A DNA stretch of 22,094 nucleotides from JAUVDZ01 sp042568205 (GTDB lineage: Bacteria; Patescibacteriota; Gracilibacteria; UBA1369; PNNO01): NCBI GenBank assembly GCA_042568205.1, contig JBHPJE010000014.1, forward strand, positions 1 to 22,094, in the 5' to 3' direction. The notes under the pieces were generated by a model. That model had not been told where the DNA came from. It searched no databases and saw only the letters and a program-made list of their open reading frames with translations. Below, one piece after another: positions 6,120-14,307 of this stretch. The position numbers were made by a program, and so were the translations under genes. The first letter of the stretch is position 1; each line of letters begins with the position of its first letter.

Positions 6120-6914
6120 TTAGTTAGTTGGAATTGGGTTTCCAGAGTAAGAAGGCATTTTTTCTTTTAAATCCTTATGTTTTCGCCCTTGATAATTATC
6201 ATCAATATGAATGTCACGGGCAATTACACCGGCTCTAAATAAGCTTTCGAATGTACCTGCGTCAGTCCATCTCTTTTTAAGAATAGTAGCAGTAAGAGCA
6301 TTATTTTTAATATATTCATTATTTACATCAGTGATCTCATATTCGCCTCTATTTGAAGGTGATAATCCAGTGATAATATTAAAAGCATTGTTATCAAACA
6401 AATATAAACCAGTTACAGCATAATTAGACTTAGGTTGTTTTGGTTTTTCTTCGATTCCAATAACTTTTTCTCCATCCAGTTCAGCAACACCAAAGCGATT
6501 TGCATCCTCAAGTTCTTTTAAGAATACATGGGCACCTTTTTTGCCTTCATGGTTTTTTATTTCTTTACTTAAATCATCTTCATAAATATTATCTCCTAAA
6601 ATAACTGCAAAACTTTCATCCTGAACAAAATTCTTAGTTAATCCAACTGCATGTGCAATTCCTTCTGCTTTTTCTTGTACAGTGAATTGAAGCTTACATC
6701 CAAATTTTCTACCATCTCCTAGTAATTGCAAAAAAGAACCAGCATGAGTTGGACCAGAAACAATTAATATATCCTTAATTCCAGCTTGAGTTAAAGTATT
6801 CAAAGGATGAAATATCATTGGTTTATTATAAATCGGAAGTAAATGTTTATTTGTAACTTCCGTTAATGGTTTTAATCTGTTACCTTGTCCTCCTGCGAGT
6901 ATTACACCTTTCAT
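6120..6914 (-). CDS. rmlA: Glucose-1-phosphate thymidylyltransferase (RmlA-type, short form)
   Basis: A 264-residue nucleotidyltransferase that makes dTDP-glucose from dTTP and glucose-1-phosphate, the first step toward dTDP-6-deoxy sugars for surface glycans. The nucleotide-binding motif is GGQGNRLKPLT (8-18), LGDN with the Mg-binding Asp is at 106-109, an EKP motif follows, and WTDAGTFESL near the C-terminus is typical of RmlA. It is shorter than the ~290-residue enterobacterial enzyme and resembles the short class, lacking an extended C-terminal tail. The ATG overlaps the rmlD stop by one base (TAATG), which indicates translational coupling. Other nucleotide sugars are possible, but the rmlB/rmlD neighbours favour dTDP-glucose. 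Confidence 0.9.
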   Translation of the reverse strand: MKGVILAGGQGNRLKPLTEVTNKHLLPIYNKPMIFHPLNTLTQAGIKDILIVSGPTHAGSFLQLLGDGRKFGCKLQFTVQEKAEGIAHAVGLTKNFVQDESFAVILGDNIYEDDLSKEIKNHEGKKGAHVFLKELEDANRFGVAELDGEKVIGIEEKPKQPKSNYAVTGLYLFDNNAFNIITGLSPSNRGEYEITDVNNEYIKNNALTATILKKRWTDAGTFESLFRAGVIARDIHIDDNYQGRKHKDLKEKMPSYSGNPIPTN

Positions 6915-7750
6915 TATAGTATTAGGTTAAGATAGTCTTTTAGAGCGTCTTCATGTGACCTTAAATGTGGTAATTTAGTATTTTGAAGAGTTGATACCTT
7001 TGGTCTTTTTGCAGGCCTAGAAAGCTCATCAGATTTAATACTTCGTAAGTCTACATTACTTAAATCAGCTAGGTCAAAAACTTTTTTTGCAAAATCATAC
7101 CAAGTAGTCGCGTTTTCATTTACAAGATGGTAAATACCGCTTGGATAACCCATTTGGACGTTGTTATAAATTGCATTTGCAAGATCTACACTATATGTTG
7201 GTTTACCTATTTGATCATCCACAACCTTAATTGGTTCACCTTTTTTAGCTAAATTCAGCATAGTTTTCACAAAATTATTGCCATGCATTCCAAACAACCA
7301 TGAAGTTCTGATAATAAAAAACTTATCAGTATTTTCCTGGATTAAAGTTTCACCTAAAAGCTTTGATTCCCCATAAGTATTGATAGGATGTGTTTCATCA
7401 TATTCTGTATAACCCTCCTTTTTTGTACCATCAAAAACATAATCCGTACTGAAGTATGCTAAATATGCCCCGATATCATTACAAATTTTTGCTAAATTCC
7501 CATTTGCTTTACCATTAATATTCATAACAAACTCTTTTTTCATCTCACATTCATCAACATAAGTAAAAGCAGCAGCATTAACTACTAAATTCGGCTTATA
7601 ATCATTTAAAATCTGCTTAACAGCATTTTCATCTGTTATATCTAAATCTTCTTTGCTTGTTGAAAGATATTCGAAAAAACCAGAATTCTTGCAAATTGAA
7701 TCAATTTCACTTCCTAAAAGCCCGTTTTTTCCAATTAGTAGGACTTTCAT
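6914..7750 (-). CDS. rmlD: dTDP-4-dehydrorhamnose reductase family protein (RmlD-type)
   Basis: A 278-residue short-chain dehydrogenase that would reduce a dTDP-4-keto-6-deoxy sugar with NAD(P)H, classically giving dTDP-L-rhamnose. It has the Rossmann motif GKNGLLG (7-13), FSTDYVFDG and a catalytic YxxxK in YGESK. The ATG at 7750 is preferred to an in-frame TTG at 7765 because the product then starts MKVLLIGKNG; it lies one base after the proS stop (TAATATG). The usual partner epimerase RmlC is not in the cluster; a FdtA-like cupin is present instead, so the exact sugar is uncertain. Confidence 0.88.
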   Translation of the reverse strand: MKVLLIGKNGLLGSEIDSICKNSGFFEYLSTSKEDLDITDENAVKQILNDYKPNLVVNAAAFTYVDECEMKKEFVMNINGKANGNLAKICNDIGAYLAYFSTDYVFDGTKKEGYTEYDETHPINTYGESKLLGETLIQENTDKFFIIRTSWLFGMHGNNFVKTMLNLAKKGEPIKVVDDQIGKPTYSVDLANAIYNNVQMGYPSGIYHLVNENATTWYDFAKKVFDLADLSNVDLRSIKSDELSRPAKRPKVSTLQNTKLPHLRSHEDALKDYLNLIL

Positions 7751-7751
7751 A

Positions 7752-9458
7752 TTAGTTGTTTGCAAATTCCTTAATTTGTTCGATTACTTCATCGATTTTG
7801 ACGTTTTTTGATTCATCTAATGATCGTTCTTTCCATTCAACACTATTTTCCGCAAGAGTTCTTTTACTTACAACGATTCTTAAAGGCAGGCCAATAAGAT
7901 CAGCATCGTTTAGTTTAAGACCAGGACCAGCGTCTCTATCATCGTATAAAACCTCAATTCCGCCATTGTTCATATTTTCATATAATTTTTGAGCAATTGC
8001 TGTAATTTCATCATCATTTCCGATTGTAACTAAATGAACCATGTAAGGAGCAACAGATTTTGGCCAAATAATACCTTTGTCATCGTGAAAAGCTTCAACA
8101 ATAGTACCAAGTAGGCGAGTAGCGCCAATACCATAACAACCCATGGTTACTAGTTTCTTTTTTTGATCTTTATCAGTAAAGCTTAAATCAAAGTCTTCGC
8201 TATATTTAGTTCCAAGTTTAAAAATATTACCAGCTTCAACTACTTTTTCTTCTTTAAGTTGTGTGTCGCATTTAGGGCACATAAACCCACCTTTTACTTC
8301 TACAAAGTCCGCAAAGTCTTTAACTTCAAAATCTCGTCCAATATTTATATTTTTCCAATCTTTATTAACTTCATTTGCGCCTGTTTCAAAGTTTTTCATT
8401 TCTTTAATTGAAAAATCTCCGACAAACAATACTTTCTTATTTGCTTTACCATCTGCCATAACTGGAGAAATAAACCCTTCAACTAATTCACTCTCTTTTA
8501 ATTCATCAGAAGTTGCGCGGCGAGCAAGTTTTTTAAAGTATCTTTCTACTTTTTCATGATTAACATTGAAATCACCACGAATTAAGATTGCTACAAGGCC
8601 CGTATCTTCAACGGTATAAACAACTGATTTTAAAATTCTCCATTCATCAATACCAAGCTTTTCAGCTGCATCTTTAATTGTCTTTCCTCTATCTATATTA
8701 ATTAATTCTTTTTCTTCTTCAGGCTCATCAGATGAAGCATTATCATATTTCCCTTCAGCTATTTCTAAATTTTGAGCAAACTTACATTTAGGACAATAAA
8801 TCATTGTATCTTCACCAGCTTCTGTCTTAACTGAAAATTCATGTGAAATTTTGTCAGTAAAAGCGCCTCCTGAAGCCTCAATAATAAAGGCTTCAAGACC
8901 ACATCTTGTATAAACATTTAAGTAAGCTTCAATAACTTTTTTGTAATATTTATCTAAATCTTCTTCGCTTGTATGAAAACTATACATATCTTTCATTCCA
9001 AATTCACGTCCTCTTAGTAGTCCTGATTTTGCCCTTGGTTCATTTCGGAATTTAGTCTGAAGTTGATATACCGCTAAAGGTAAATCTTTATATGATTGAA
9101 TTTGTTTTTTTGCTAGGGGAGTGACAGTTTCTTCATGACTTGGCCCTAAAACAAAGTCTTTTTCACCTGATTTTAATTTATACAAAACATCAAAAGTGTT
9201 GATTCTGCCTGTTTTTTCCCATAATTCAACTGGTTGTAATGCAGGCATAAGGATTTCTTGAGCACCAACAGCGTCCATTTCTTCTCTAATAATATTGTTG
9301 ATTTTGTGCATACTACGCATTCCAAGTGGGAGATAATTGTAAATCCCAGCAGCAAGTTTATCTATAAATCCTGCTTTAGTTAAAAGTTCTGCGTTTGTGC
9401 TATTAGCATCATGTGGAGATTCATGTTTTGTACGTCCAAAAAATTTAGAATATTTCAT
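7752..9458 (-). CDS. proS: Prolyl-tRNA synthetase, bacterial type with editing insertion
   Basis: A 568-residue class II aminoacyl-tRNA synthetase that charges tRNA-Pro, close to the ~570 residues of the bacterial form. Motif 2 is FRNEPRAKSGLLRGREF (137-153) and motif 3 contains GIGATRLLGTIVE. The substrate loop GPSHEETVTPL is near 105-115. Between motifs 2 and 3 sits the INS (YbaK-like) editing domain, about 255-385, with the K277 region LKSVV. It is bracketed by two CPKC pairs (222-225 and 394-397) that could bind Zn. A C-terminal anticodon-binding domain follows. The gene lies in the middle of the rml cluster, 13 nt after rmlB and 1 nt before rmlD, so an essential translation gene is co-transcribed with sugar genes. 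Confidence 0.95.
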   Translation of the reverse strand: MKYSKFFGRTKHESPHDANSTNAELLTKAGFIDKLAAGIYNYLPLGMRSMHKINNIIREEMDAVGAQEILMPALQPVELWEKTGRINTFDVLYKLKSGEKDFVLGPSHEETVTPLAKKQIQSYKDLPLAVYQLQTKFRNEPRAKSGLLRGREFGMKDMYSFHTSEEDLDKYYKKVIEAYLNVYTRCGLEAFIIEASGGAFTDKISHEFSVKTEAGEDTMIYCPKCKFAQNLEIAEGKYDNASSDEPEEEKELINIDRGKTIKDAAEKLGIDEWRILKSVVYTVEDTGLVAILIRGDFNVNHEKVERYFKKLARRATSDELKESELVEGFISPVMADGKANKKVLFVGDFSIKEMKNFETGANEVNKDWKNINIGRDFEVKDFADFVEVKGGFMCPKCDTQLKEEKVVEAGNIFKLGTKYSEDFDLSFTDKDQKKKLVTMGCYGIGATRLLGTIVEAFHDDKGIIWPKSVAPYMVHLVTIGNDDEITAIAQKLYENMNNGGIEVLYDDRDAGPGLKLNDADLIGLPLRIVVSKRTLAENSVEWKERSLDESKNVKIDEVIEQIKEFANN

Positions 9459-9471
9459 CTGTATAAGTTAA

Positions 9472-10509
9472 TTAGGGTCTAGAAGTAGGCAATGGTTTGT
9501 CACTAGTTTCTTTATGTTGTCTATCTTCAGATTTTTTTACTAATTTCTGCCACCATTCTTTATTATTTTCGTACCATTCAAAAGTTTTAGCAATCCCTTC
9601 TTCGAAGCTTACAGAAGGCTCCCATCCGATTTCTTTTTTCATTTTACTTGCATCAATTGCATATCTTCTATCATGGGCTTTTCGATCATCAACATACATA
9701 ATACTGTTTTCATCTTTCCCTAAAAATTTAAGGATTCTTTGTGTAATCTCTAAGTTTGATTTTTCAAAATTACCACCAATATTATAAACTTCTCCTGGTT
9801 TCCCTTTTTCTAAAATCATGTCTATAGCTCTACAATGATCTAACACATACAACCAATCTCTAACGTTCTTTCCATCTCCATAAACAGGCAATTTTTGATC
9901 TTCAGAAGCCAATCTAAAGAAGTAGGGGATTAGCTTTTCAGGAAATTGATAAGGACCATAATTATTTGAACAGCGGCTGATTGTAACCGGCATTTTAAAT
10001 GTTTCATAATAAGATCTAACTAAAAGATCTGCAGCAGCTTTACTTGCTGCGTAAGGACAATTTGGGGCAATTGGTGTTGTCTCAGTAAATTGATTATCGT
10101 TATCTAAACCAAGATCTCCATATACTTCATCAGTTGATACTTGGTGATATCTTGTAACATTATGATCTCGGCAAGCATCAAGTAAGGTTTGCGTACCTAC
10201 AATATTAGTCATTGTAAATGCGCTTGGATTTTCTATGCTTCTATCAACATGTGTTTCAGCTGCAAAATTAACAACAGTGTCAAATTTTTCTCTTTCGAAC
10301 AATTTATTTACCATTGGTACGTCTGCGATATCGCCTAGCATAAGCCAAAACCGCTCATTGTTATCTAGGGATTTCAAATTATCAAGATTTCCTGCATATG
10401 TAAGACGATCTAAAACTATAATCATATCATCTGGATGTTTTTCCAGATAATAATGTGTAAAATTTGAACCTATGAATCCGGCACCACCGGTAACTAATAC
10501 TTTTTTCAT
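9472..10509 (-). CDS. rmlB: dTDP-glucose 4,6-dehydratase
   Basis: A 345-residue extended short-chain dehydrogenase that converts dTDP-glucose to dTDP-4-keto-6-deoxyglucose using bound NAD+. It has GGAGFIG (8-14), the STDEVYG motif with catalytic D126-E127, and Y153/K157 of YAASK. RSYYETF and SNNYGPYQFPEKLIP are also family-typical. The last ~25 residues are a charged low-complexity tail not typical of the family. The ATG overlaps the preceding cupin gene by one base (TAATG). It supplies the branch-point intermediate for the whole cluster. Confidence 0.95.
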   Translation of the reverse strand: MKKVLVTGGAGFIGSNFTHYYLEKHPDDMIIVLDRLTYAGNLDNLKSLDNNERFWLMLGDIADVPMVNKLFEREKFDTVVNFAAETHVDRSIENPSAFTMTNIVGTQTLLDACRDHNVTRYHQVSTDEVYGDLGLDNDNQFTETTPIAPNCPYAASKAAADLLVRSYYETFKMPVTISRCSNNYGPYQFPEKLIPYFFRLASEDQKLPVYGDGKNVRDWLYVLDHCRAIDMILEKGKPGEVYNIGGNFEKSNLEITQRILKFLGKDENSIMYVDDRKAHDRRYAIDASKMKKEIGWEPSVSFEEGIAKTFEWYENNKEWWQKLVKKSEDRQHKETSDKPLPTSRP

Positions 10510-10901
10510 TAATTTATTTCTTTTAAATATTGATCAAAGTCGCGAACATAATCATCTGGGTCGTAATTAGTTGACGACACTGCAAGTAGAATACCATCTT
10601 CTGAAAAATCTGTGAACTCATGCCATATCATATTATCAACATAAATTCCTTGATCTGGACCTTTTAGCTTATGTTCCTGCCATTCTTTCCCATCATGAAC
10701 TCTTGCAGTCATCTCTCCACGAGCACAAATAAAAAGCTCCTTTTCCGTTCTATGGGCATGACCACCTCGAGTTTTTTTATTATTAAAAGCATAATAAATA
10801 CGTTTTGCTTCCCAATCTAAATGTTCTTTAAGTTCTATAGGAACCAGTTCACCTCGTTCGTCTTTGTGATTTTTTAATTGTATGAGTTTAATTTTTTCCA
10901 T
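10509..10901 (-). CDS. FdtA/WxcM-type cupin sugar 3,4-ketoisomerase
   Basis: A 130-residue single-domain cupin. The start at 10901 (MEKIKLIQLK) is preferred to an ATG 17 codons upstream because that upstream stretch lies in an intergenic hairpin and has no family resemblance. The family signature RGGHAH (45-50) is present, as are a second His region MIWHEF (91-96) and an N-terminal DERGEL. Known members (FdtA, QdtA) isomerise dTDP-4-keto-6-deoxyglucose to the 3-keto sugar ahead of an aminotransferase. No aminotransferase is seen in the window, and the RmlC motif LRGLHYQ is absent. It is translationally coupled to rmlB, so it very probably acts on the RmlB product, but the final sugar is unknown. 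Confidence 0.83.
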   Translation of the reverse strand: MEKIKLIQLKNHKDERGELVPIELKEHLDWEAKRIYYAFNNKKTRGGHAHRTEKELFICARGEMTARVHDGKEWQEHKLKGPDQGIYVDNMIWHEFTDFSEDGILLAVSSTNYDPDDYVRDFDQYLKEIN

Positions 10902-10928
10902 ATATACAAATTGATGGATGTGTCTTCG

Positions 10929-10966
10929 AATGATGAGCCTTTTATTCATCATGAGAAGGCATCATT
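10929..10966 (-). promoter_or_regulatory. Intergenic hairpin between infB and the sugar cluster
   Basis: AATGATG (10929-10935) pairs with CATCATT (10960-10966), and CCTT (10938-10941) with AAGG (10956-10959), leaving a 2-nt bulge and a 14-nt loop. No U tract follows on the minus strand, so it is more likely an mRNA processing or attenuation element than a terminator. It separates infB from the FdtA-like gene on a possible common transcript. Confidence 0.4.
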
Positions 10967-10972
10967 CATTAA

Positions 10973-13060
10973 TTATTCAAGGGTACGAATTGTTTTTTCG
11001 AGTTTATACACTTCTAATATGTCACCTTCTTGAATATCGTAATTTCCTTTTAATTTTATTCCACATTCATTTCCATCTTTTACTTCATCAACAGTTTCTT
11101 TAACTTTCTTTAATGATTCAATTTCAACTTCTTTAATTAATTCTTCTCCACGCATAACCTTTGCTTTCGCCTTTTTCTGAACCTTTCCACTAACAACCTT
11201 ACATCCGATTACCATTTCTTTTTTACTAGTATAGAATATTTGTCTAACTTCAGCTTTTCCTAATTCAACTTGAACAATCTCAGGTTCAATTAGACCAGCT
11301 AAAAGCTTAGTCATATCTTCAATTAATTTGTAGATGATTGTATATTTTAGTACATCAACACTTTCTCTTTCAGCTGTTTTTTCAACTTGCCCAGGAACAT
11401 CAACATGAAATCCTAAGACGATCCCAGCGCTTGCAGAGGCCATTATGACATCTCCTTCAGTTACATTCCCAACTCCCGAGTGAATTACTTTAATCGCAAC
11501 TTCTTCATCTTTGATTTTTTCCAGAGCTTGAAGGATTGCTTCAAGTGAACCTTTTGTATCAGCTTTAATAACAAGTTTTAAAGTCTTAAGTTTCCCACTA
11601 ACAATCATTGAAATAATATCTTTTGAAGCCATTCCAGCAATAGCCTCATTCTTTTTAAGGAGAGCAATTTTTTGAGCCTGAGTTCGAGCTGTTTTATCAT
11701 CTTTAACAACCTGCAGGATATCTCCACTTAAAGGAGTTTCGGATAAACCAGCAATTAAAACTGGTTTAGAAGGTTCTGCTTTTTTCATGTTCTTCCCATT
11801 ATGGTCTTTCATTACTTTAATTCGTCCAGATATAGCACCGATCACAACATTATCCATTATTCTTAATGTCCCTGTATTAATTAAAACAGTAGCTACAGGT
11901 CCAAGGTTTTTATCTAAATGTGATTCAATAACAGTTCCAACAGCTTCGCGATTAGGATTTGCCTTTAAATTCTCCATTTCAGCAACAATCAGGATCATAT
12001 CTAAAAGATTATCCATACCTTCACCAGTAATTGCTGAGACTGGAGCCATGACTGTTTTACCACCCCAATCTTCAGGTTGGAGATCATGTTCCGCAAGTTC
12101 ACCTTTAACTCTATCTGGCTGTGCATTTTCTTTATCTATTTTATTAATAGCTACGATAATTGGAATTCCTGCATCTCTTGCATGATTAATCGCTTCAACG
12201 GTTTGAGGCTTTACACCTTCATCTGCAGCAACAACTAAAATTGCAATATCAGTTGCTTTTGCACCTCTTGCACGCATTGCAGTAAAGGCTTCATGACCCG
12301 GGGTATCTAAGAAAGTAATTTTTTTACCATTTTTTACAACTTGGTACGCACCTATATGTTGAGTTATTCCACCAGATTCAGAATCTACTACATTTGCTTT
12401 TCGAATATAGTCGAGAATTTTAGTTTTACCATGATCTACGTGTCCCATAATACTTATTACAGGTGGACGTGTTTCTAAATCTGATTTTTCATCTTCTTTA
12501 AGAAGTTCTGTAAGATTTCCAGACATTAAATCTTCAATTGAAGCTTCATCACGGATCTTTTTAATTTTAATTCCAAGATCTGATGAAATAATCGAAGCAG
12601 TATCAAAATCAATTTGCTGGTTAATATTAGCCAAAATTCCGTTTTTCATTAATTCTCCAATGATTTTTGCAGCATTAAGCCCTGTTTTTTCAGCAAATTC
12701 TTTAACTGAGATAACTGCCGGGATTTCAATAACAGCTCCTTTTGGAAGAATTTCAACTTTTTCTTCTTCTTTTTTATCTTTATCTTTTTTTTCTTTCTTC
12801 CCTGCAGTTTTCTTACGTTGCTTTTTAATAATTTCACGATCTGCTTCTTTATCATAAATTTCAGCATAAACATCAGCTGCATCATCTGTTTTTACTTCTG
12901 TAGATTCTTCAGTAAGCTCATCTAAAACAAGCTCAGCAATATCATCTTCAATAGTCTGTGCACGAGGTTTTACCCCAAAGCCAAGCTCATTTAACTTATC
13001 TTTAAGTTCTTTAGCTGAGATATTTAATTTGTCTGCAATGTCTTTAATTTTCTGAGACAT
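10973..13060 (-). CDS. infB: Translation initiation factor IF-2
   Basis: A 695-residue GTPase that delivers fMet-tRNA to the 30S subunit and promotes 70S joining. Residues 1-50 are an IF2_N-type helical domain, 60-100 a Lys/Glu-rich linker, and 108-165 a second IF2_N domain. The GTPase domain has G1 GHVDHGKT (206-213), G3 DTPGH (252-256) and G4 NKID (306-309). IF-2 domains II-IV follow to the C-terminus, including the fMet-tRNA-binding C2 region. The N-terminal linker is short compared with the 890-residue E. coli protein, as in many compact genomes. No Shine-Dalgarno precedes the ATG. It lies 66 nt after rmuC on the same strand. Confidence 0.96.
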   Translation of the reverse strand: MSQKIKDIADKLNISAKELKDKLNELGFGVKPRAQTIEDDIAELVLDELTEESTEVKTDDAADVYAEIYDKEADREIIKKQRKKTAGKKEKKDKDKKEEEKVEILPKGAVIEIPAVISVKEFAEKTGLNAAKIIGELMKNGILANINQQIDFDTASIISSDLGIKIKKIRDEASIEDLMSGNLTELLKEDEKSDLETRPPVISIMGHVDHGKTKILDYIRKANVVDSESGGITQHIGAYQVVKNGKKITFLDTPGHEAFTAMRARGAKATDIAILVVAADEGVKPQTVEAINHARDAGIPIIVAINKIDKENAQPDRVKGELAEHDLQPEDWGGKTVMAPVSAITGEGMDNLLDMILIVAEMENLKANPNREAVGTVIESHLDKNLGPVATVLINTGTLRIMDNVVIGAISGRIKVMKDHNGKNMKKAEPSKPVLIAGLSETPLSGDILQVVKDDKTARTQAQKIALLKKNEAIAGMASKDIISMIVSGKLKTLKLVIKADTKGSLEAILQALEKIKDEEVAIKVIHSGVGNVTEGDVIMASASAGIVLGFHVDVPGQVEKTAERESVDVLKYTIIYKLIEDMTKLLAGLIEPEIVQVELGKAEVRQIFYTSKKEMVIGCKVVSGKVQKKAKAKVMRGEELIKEVEIESLKKVKETVDEVKDGNECGIKLKGNYDIQEGDILEVYKLEKTIRTLE

Positions 13061-13126
13061 AAAAAAAAGCTTGTATTAGTGAAAACGCGAGCTTTAGTTT
13101 ACGTTCAAAATACTTAAAAGTAAAGT

Positions 13127-14218
13127 TTATTTCAGCAATTTTTCCTGACTCGTCGGTGCTGAGATTGATTCTACCTGTGTTAATTTGTCAGAGAATCTTG
13201 ATAATCTTTTCTCTGAGTTCTCATAACTCCCTCTAGCATGCCCTATATGCTTACCAACTAAAGTAAAATCATCTCCAAATTTTTCAAAGTCTCCACGCAA
13301 TCTTGATAAAGATCGTAGAATCTCCCCAGCTTTCTTTTCAATTTGAAATCCTTTTAATCCAATTAAGATAGTTTGTAAATAAACGTAAAATGTATTTGGT
13401 GATACTGGAATAACCTTTTTAGTGAATGCATAATGACTTAAATCAGCAGCATCCTCCTGGTTTTTAATAATCATTTCGTAATACACATTCTCTGCAGGTA
13501 CATACATAAGTGCAAAATCGAAGGTTCCTTCATCTGGCAAAATATATTTATTTGATATTTCATCAATTCGTTTTTTTACATCTTTAATAAACATCTTCTT
13601 GTGTTCAATTTTTTCTTTTTCTCCTTCTGCTTCATACATTTTTCTAAAATTTTCTAAAGGAAACTTTGAATCAACAGGAATTAAATGGTTATCACGAACG
13701 TGAATTACTGCATCTACTGTATCTCCATTTTTAAATGCGTACTGCATTGTGTAGTTTTCTCTTGGGAAAATCTGTGCTAAAAGGTCTTGCAAGAATAGTT
13801 CTCCAAGTCCACCTCTTAATTTTGGAGACTTTAAAAGTTCTTGTAATGATGAAATGTCTTTTCCAACGTCATAAATACGTTTATTACCCTCTTCTATCTT
13901 GCTTAATCGAGAATTTACAGTATTTACAACTTTTGCAGCCGTATCTAATCGCTCACCAACCGAACGATGCTGCCGTTCTAATGATGTTGAATTTTCTTTT
14001 AATCTTGAATTTACCTGTTTAGTAACATCTCCAAGCTGATCTACTACTAACTTAGTAACATTATTAAGGTTTGTTTGCATATTTTGACTCAAATCATCGA
14101 GTCTTTGATGCATGCTGGTATCTTCACCTTTATTTTGTGATTGTTTCTGAAAATAAATAAATTGAGCTACTACTGCAGCAGCAAGTGCAAATATAATTAA
14201 GCCTGTAAGTAAGTCCAT
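13127..14218 (-). CDS. rmuC: RmuC-family DNA recombination protein
   Basis: A 363-residue protein. Residues 4-23 form an N-terminal transmembrane helix (LTGLIIFALAAAVVAQFIYF), residues ~30-120 are coiled-coil-like, and ~130-340 form the RmuC nuclease-fold domain (LRGGLGELFLQDLL, DAVIHV, IPVDSKFPLENF, FALMYVPAENVYYE). In E. coli, loss of rmuC raises the rate of DNA inversion at short inverted repeats. The biochemical activity is poorly known. The cytoplasmic domain would be tethered to the membrane. It has a short leader and lies divergent from the structured RNA gene. Confidence 0.9.
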   Translation of the reverse strand: MDLLTGLIIFALAAAVVAQFIYFQKQSQNKGEDTSMHQRLDDLSQNMQTNLNNVTKLVVDQLGDVTKQVNSRLKENSTSLERQHRSVGERLDTAAKVVNTVNSRLSKIEEGNKRIYDVGKDISSLQELLKSPKLRGGLGELFLQDLLAQIFPRENYTMQYAFKNGDTVDAVIHVRDNHLIPVDSKFPLENFRKMYEAEGEKEKIEHKKMFIKDVKKRIDEISNKYILPDEGTFDFALMYVPAENVYYEMIIKNQEDAADLSHYAFTKKVIPVSPNTFYVYLQTILIGLKGFQIEKKAGEILRSLSRLRGDFEKFGDDFTLVGKHIGHARGSYENSEKRLSRFSDKLTQVESISAPTSQEKLLK

Positions 14219-14236
14219 ATTTAAAGGTTAGGTTGG

Positions 14237-14264
14237 ATATTAAAAATACATTAAAAAAGTTCAA
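14237..14264 (-). promoter_or_regulatory. Putative rmuC promoter
   Basis: On the minus strand TTGAAC (14259-14264) and TAATAT (14237-14242) have a 16-bp spacer. The start site would fall about 12 nt before the rmuC ATG. It lies back to back with the RNA-gene promoter. Confidence 0.45.
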
Positions 14265-14272
14265 AAAAGTAG

Positions 14273-14301
14273 TTGACTTTGTTTTTCGAATATGTTATTA
14301 T
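14273..14301 (+). promoter_or_regulatory. Extended -10 promoter of the structured RNA gene
   Basis: TTGACT (14273-14278), a 17-bp spacer and TATTAT (14296-14301), preceded by TGT at 14293-14295 (extended -10). The predicted start is near 14308. Confidence 0.7.
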
Positions 14302-14307
14302 ATACGT

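Noticed and set aside
6914..7765. TTG start for rmlD at 7765
   Set aside because: It would add five codons overlapping proS. The ATG at 7750 gives the typical Rossmann N-terminus and sits one base after the proS stop.
10902..10952. Upstream ATG at 10952 for the FdtA-like gene
   Set aside because: The extra 17 residues (MMNKRLIIRRHIHQFVY) are translated from the intergenic hairpin and do not resemble the family N-terminus, which begins at MEKIKLIQL.
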